Source: Treponema sp. (GTDB taxonomy: Bacteria > Spirochaetota > Spirochaetia > Treponematales > Treponemataceae). Taken from it: a stretch of DNA of 7,526 bases. Both the position numbers and the translations under genes were made by a program. Of the stretch, positions 6,494 to 7,526 are shown one piece after another. Position 1 is the first letter of the stretch. The number at the start of each line of letters is the position of its first letter. The notes below the pieces were generated by a model. The model was not told the origin of the DNA. It worked only from the letters and a program-made list of their open reading frames with translations, and searched no databases. Where the stretch lies: contig JAILNT010000252.1 of NCBI GenBank assembly GCA_024691265.1, positions 1-7,526 on the forward strand, given 5' to 3'.

Positions 6494-7440
6494 TTTTTAC
6501 TACCTTCTGTTGTGATTTCGTGGAATATATCTTCAAGGCTATTCTTCTTCATAGAAAGTTCATATAAATTCCAGCCTTTTTCTAAGATAATTTTTGCAAT
6601 TTCTGGTCTTATTTCTTTTGAATCTGAATTAAGATTGATTGCGATTGATATAGCATTTTTATCAGACTCAATTTGTTCTCCAACACATTTTGAAATTGAA
6701 CTTACACAATCTATATTTTGTAATGAAGCTATTAATTCTGCTTCAGAACAGGCTCCGGCTGTAAGAAGAACAGAGGCTTTATGACCATATTGCTCTTTTA
6801 ATTCTGATGTAGAGTTATCTGCTGCTTTTTTACCTTTTGAAATAATGATAACTCTTGAGCACATCATTTCAACTTCACTTAATATATGGGTTGATATTAT
6901 AACAGTTCTTGTTTTTCCAATCTCTTTTATAAGATTTCGTACATCACTAGCCTGGTTAGGGTCGAGACCACCAGTTGGTTCATCAAGAATGAGAATTTCT
7001 GGGTCACTCATAAGAGCATGTGCAAGCCCTACCCTTTGCCTGTTACCTCTAGAAAGGTCCCCGATATTCTTATGCATTACTTCTTTTAGACCACATTCTT
7101 CTGCAAGTTTTGCAACTTTCTCTAAAGGTTGTCCTTGCATTTCTGCTATATAGCAAAGGTAGTCATAAACTATCATTTCAGGATATAACGGAGCAGATTC
7201 AGGCATATAGCCTATTTTTGATTTTGCTGCAACTATATCATCTGTAATATTTTTACCATCGATTTTAATAGTTCCAGCAGAAGGCTCTAAATAGCCTGTT
7301 ATCATACGCATTGTTGTTGTTTTCCCAGCACCATTAGGACCTAGTAAACCAACAATTTCACCAGTCGGTATTGAAAAGCTTATGTCGTCTACCGCACGAA
7401 AATTCCCGAATAGACGGGATACATGCGAAACTTCAATCAT
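6490..7440 (-). CDS. ABC transporter ATP-binding protein, GldA/NosF-like
   Basis: This 316-residue protein is the cytoplasmic ATPase that would power the membrane permease encoded next. Visible motifs in order are Walker A GPNGAGKTT (34-42), a Q-loop region IGYMPES (76-82) with Glu81 where many ABC proteins have Gln, the signature LSRGNRQR (129-136) in place of LSGGQ, Walker B ILILDEP (149-155, Asp153 and Glu154), D-loop GGLD (157-160) and H-loop His185. The Glu in the Q-loop and the LSxGxRQR signature are typical of the GldA/NosF/CcmA-like branch. Residues from about 220 to 316 form the extra C-terminal domain common in this branch, ending in a LEDIF motif (302-306). The start is fixed by GGAGG. 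Its stop overlaps the permease start by 4 bases (ATGA), indicating translational coupling. The substrate cannot be read from the sequence. Family assignment is secure; the gldA name would be homology only. Confidence 0.95.
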   Translation of the reverse strand: MIEVSHVSRLFGNFRAVDDISFSIPTGEIVGLLGPNGAGKTTTMRMITGYLEPSAGTIKIDGKNITDDIVAAKSKIGYMPESAPLYPEMIVYDYLCYIAEMQGQPLEKVAKLAEECGLKEVMHKNIGDLSRGNRQRVGLAHALMSDPEILILDEPTGGLDPNQASDVRNLIKEIGKTRTVIISTHILSEVEMMCSRVIIISKGKKAADNSTSELKEQYGHKASVLLTAGACSEAELIASLQNIDCVSSISKCVGEQIESDKNAISIAINLNSDSKEIRPEIAKIILEKGWNLYELSMKKNSLEDIFHEITTEGSKK

Positions 7441-7444
7441 ATAT

Positions 7445-7449
7445 CCTCC
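7445..7449 (-). promoter_or_regulatory. Ribosome binding site of the ABC ATPase gene
   Basis: The minus strand reads GGAGG, then ATAT, then the ATG at 7440. This is a full Shine-Dalgarno core with a short spacer of 4 bases. It is the strongest ribosome binding site in the window and it fixes the start codon of the first gene in the operon. Confidence 0.8.
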
Positions 7450-7471
7450 AATTTATAAAATAAAATGCAAA

Positions 7472-7487
7472 TCTAAGATTTTCTAAG
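7472..7487. repeat. Tandem hexamer repeat at the predicted transcription start
   Basis: TCTAAG occurs at 7472-7477 and again at 7482-7487, start to start exactly 10 bases, or about one helical turn. The pair lies just downstream of the -10 box and touches the expected transcription start near 7488. The left copy also belongs to a small inverted repeat (AAATC 7469-7473, GATTT 7477-7481). It could be an operator or chance in AT-rich DNA. Confidence 0.3.
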
Positions 7488-7494
7488 GAATTTC

Positions 7495-7523
7495 AATATA
7501 CTGATGTAAAAATGCATTGTCAA
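7495..7523 (-). promoter_or_regulatory. Sigma-70-type promoter for the eight-gene operon
   Basis: On the minus strand a perfect -35 box TTGACA (7523-7518) is followed after exactly 17 bases by TATATT (7500-7495), which matches the -10 consensus at five of six positions. Transcription would start near 7488, leaving a leader of about 48 bases before the ATG at 7440. No TGn extended -10 is present. Only three bases lie upstream of the -35 box in this window, so an UP element or upstream operator cannot be judged. This is the only convincing promoter seen, and all eight genes lie downstream of it in the same direction. Confidence 0.85.
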
Positions 7524-7526
7524 ATA

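Noticed and set aside
6159..7153. Plus-strand open frames of up to about 100 codons opposite the permease and ATPase
   Set aside because: They mirror conserved ABC genes in reverse; their composition is explained by the coding constraint of the other strand.
2788..7440. Gliding motility apparatus
   Set aside because: Only the ABC part (GldA, F and G homologues) is present; no other gliding genes are seen, and this ABC set occurs widely in non-gliding bacteria.

Overview
The window is AT-rich bacterial DNA carrying one compact, apparently complete transcription unit. All eight genes lie on the minus strand and read from right to left. At the right edge is a near-consensus sigma-70-type promoter (TTGACA, 17 bp, TATATT) and a GGAGG ribosome binding site ahead of the first gene. 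At the left edge, 8 bases past the last stop codon, is a long near-perfect inverted repeat that should act as a terminator. Neighbouring genes overlap by 4 or 11 bases or are separated by 4 to 35 bases, so there is no intergenic stretch that needs explaining.

The first four genes (7440 to 2788) form a recognisable set: an ABC ATPase of the GldA/NosF/CcmA-like branch, a six-helix ABC-2 permease (GldF-like), a large GldG-like extracytoplasmic protein anchored at both ends, and an anchored DUF4340-type protein. This set is widespread outside gliding bacteria, but its substrate is generally not known. The gld names here mean homology only, not gliding.

The next gene (2753 to 1698) encodes a four-helix membrane protein with a cytoplasmic or periplasmic domain that reads like an alpha/beta-hydrolase. 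The serine expected at the nucleophile elbow is absent. Then come two conserved genes: a Nif3/DUF34 metal-binding protein (1701 to 934) and the lipoprotein signal peptidase LspA (898 to 353) with all its catalytic motifs. The last gene is a 92-residue two-helix membrane protein whose start overlaps the end of lspA.

Organism: the low GC content, the GldA-F-G plus DUF4340 set in one operon with LspA, and the style of the LspA C-terminal region suggest a host-associated spirochaete of the Treponema type. This is an inference from gene content and remembered family resemblance, not proven by anything in the window; a Bacteroidota or Firmicutes source is less likely but not excluded.

Together, six or seven of the eight products sit in or at the cell membrane, and LspA processes lipoproteins there. 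The operon therefore looks like a cell-envelope unit, with Nif3 as the one soluble member. No mobile elements, CRISPR arrays, tRNAs, rRNAs or phage genes were seen.
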